From: Candidatus Izemoplasmatales bacterium
Lineage (GTDB): Bacteria > Bacillota_I > Bacilli_A > Izemoplasmatales > Hujiaoplasmataceae
Direction of reading: 5' to 3'
Assembly (NCBI GenBank): GCA_028702245.1
Contig: JAQVPE010000056.1
Span: forward strand, 1 to 6,066
Length of the DNA stretch: 6,066 nucleotides
Under the pieces are notes generated by a model. It did no database searches. It saw only the letters and a list, made by a program, of their open reading frames with translations, and was not told the DNA's origin. Shown here in pieces: positions 5,660-6,066 of this stretch. The number at the start of each line of letters is the position of its first letter. Position 1 is the first letter of the stretch. A program made the position numbers and the translations under genes.

Positions 5660-5676
5660 TTCAAGCCTTTCTGCTA
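5660..5676 (-). promoter_or_regulatory. Ribosome binding site and stop/start junction that sets the TTG start of the 378-aa protein
   Basis: The upstream stop TAG (5676-5674) is followed by CAGAAAGGCTTGAA and then the TTG start. AAAGG at 5670-5666 is six bases from the TTG. A nearly identical leader, AGAAAGGGCTTGA, precedes the ATG of the chaperone gene (1908-1920), which supports this being a functional initiation context. Confidence 0.6.
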
Positions 5677-6066
5677 CGTTGTCGGTGTTTCCCTGAATTT
5701 GAGTGGAACTGAGAAGGACGCCATTTGCGTAACCACCCGGTCCCATTGTGCCGGCATAACAGCGAAGGTCACAGGGAAAACAATCGTGTCCACCTTGCCG
5801 TTCAATGTTGGATCGCCAGCCAGTCTTCGTAAATATTCTGGAATGATGTTGTTCAATTCGGTGTAAGCGCTCTTCATACTCATTCGGTTCACGTGGAAGT
5901 CGACCTTGACCGTCAATAATAATCGAGCGGTCGTGCTATCATCAGCCGAGCCAGTCCCTTCCGAGATGTAAGCAATAGCGAGCGGTAATACAGTCGCGTC
6001 TTCTACCGGATAAGATGGTGCGCCCCTGACCGTTGTGCTGGTAATCGCCAAAGCGTGGTATTGCAA
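5674..6066 (-). CDS. Probable tail terminator / tail completion protein (5' end outside window)
   Basis: The last 130 codons are present, ending at a TAG at 5674-5676. The frame is open to the window edge; the first codon is TTG, which may be an internal Leu. Tail terminators cap the tube and join it to the head. The order here suits that role: 'LPLAIAYISEGTG' (27-39) as an early strand and turn, a helix 'SAYTELNNIIPEYLRRLAGDP' (66-86), then 'GKVDTIVFPVTFAVMP' (90-105) and 'WDRVVTQMASFSVPLKFRET' (108-127). This late 'W-x-x-V-x-x-x-x-x-x-F-x-V-P-L-x-F-x-E-T' block is the pattern I associate with siphovirus tail terminators of about 130-140 residues, so probably little is missing. Its position before the tube gene also fits, although the terminator and tube genes are here parted by about 2.7 kb of other genes. 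An alternative is another minor connector protein. Confidence 0.6.
   Translation of the reverse strand: MQYHALAITSTTVRGAPSYPVEDATVLPLAIAYISEGTGSADDSTTARLLLTVKVDFHVNRMSMKSAYTELNNIIPEYLRRLAGDPTLNGKVDTIVFPVTFAVMPAQWDRVVTQMASFSVPLKFRETPTT

Noticed and set aside
5660..5746. ATG at 5746 as the start of the 378-aa protein
   Set aside because: It would add 29 residues that overlap the upstream gene by 73 bases, look like its shadow and precede the first strand of the fold. The TTG at 5659 has a matching ribosome site.

Overview
The window is part of the structural gene module of a tailed bacteriophage or prophage with a siphovirus-like long tail. Every gene I can support lies on the minus strand, so the biological order runs from position 6066 down to 1. 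That order is: the 3' end of a probable tail terminator gene; a three-gene sugar-transferase-like cassette; a 59-residue small protein; the major tail tube protein; the tail assembly chaperone with its -1 frameshift extension; a 62-residue, acid-free basic protein; and the N-terminal 405 residues of the tape measure protein. Terminator, tube, G/G-T chaperone and tape measure in this order is the hallmark layout of siphovirus tails.

The genes are packed as one co-transcribed unit. Neighbours either overlap by a few bases (GTGA, TAATG and ATGA junctions), abut exactly, or are separated by fewer than 20 bases. Most starts have a clear GGAGG-type ribosome binding site. I see no promoter, intrinsic terminator, tRNA, CRISPR array or insertion sequence, and no gene-free stretch longer than 20 bases. 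Several fairly long plus-strand open frames are shadows of these genes.

Two things stand out. First, the chaperone gene carries a textbook programmed -1 frameshift cassette: a C CCC CCA slippery heptamer, a 6-nt spacer and a perfect 9-bp stem whose loop contains the zero-frame stop codon. The downstream frame has no plausible start of its own and encodes a Trp-rich T domain. Second, about 2.6 kb between the terminator and tube genes is occupied by three proteins not needed to build a tail. They are a CstI/CstII-like (DUF115/MptE-like) fold fused to a long helical tail, a second compact protein of the same fold with an intact GNGPSL motif, and a GT-A type glycosyltransferase with a DDD motif. 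This suggests phage-encoded glycosylation, of virion (perhaps tail) proteins or of a host surface glycan. That role is inferred from context and motifs and is not shown by the sequence.

The host cannot be named from this window. Strong Shine-Dalgarno sites, ATG/GTG/TTG starts and moderate GC indicate a bacterial host. The gene content is that of a phage or prophage, but integration cannot be judged because no integrase, attachment site or bacterial flank is present.
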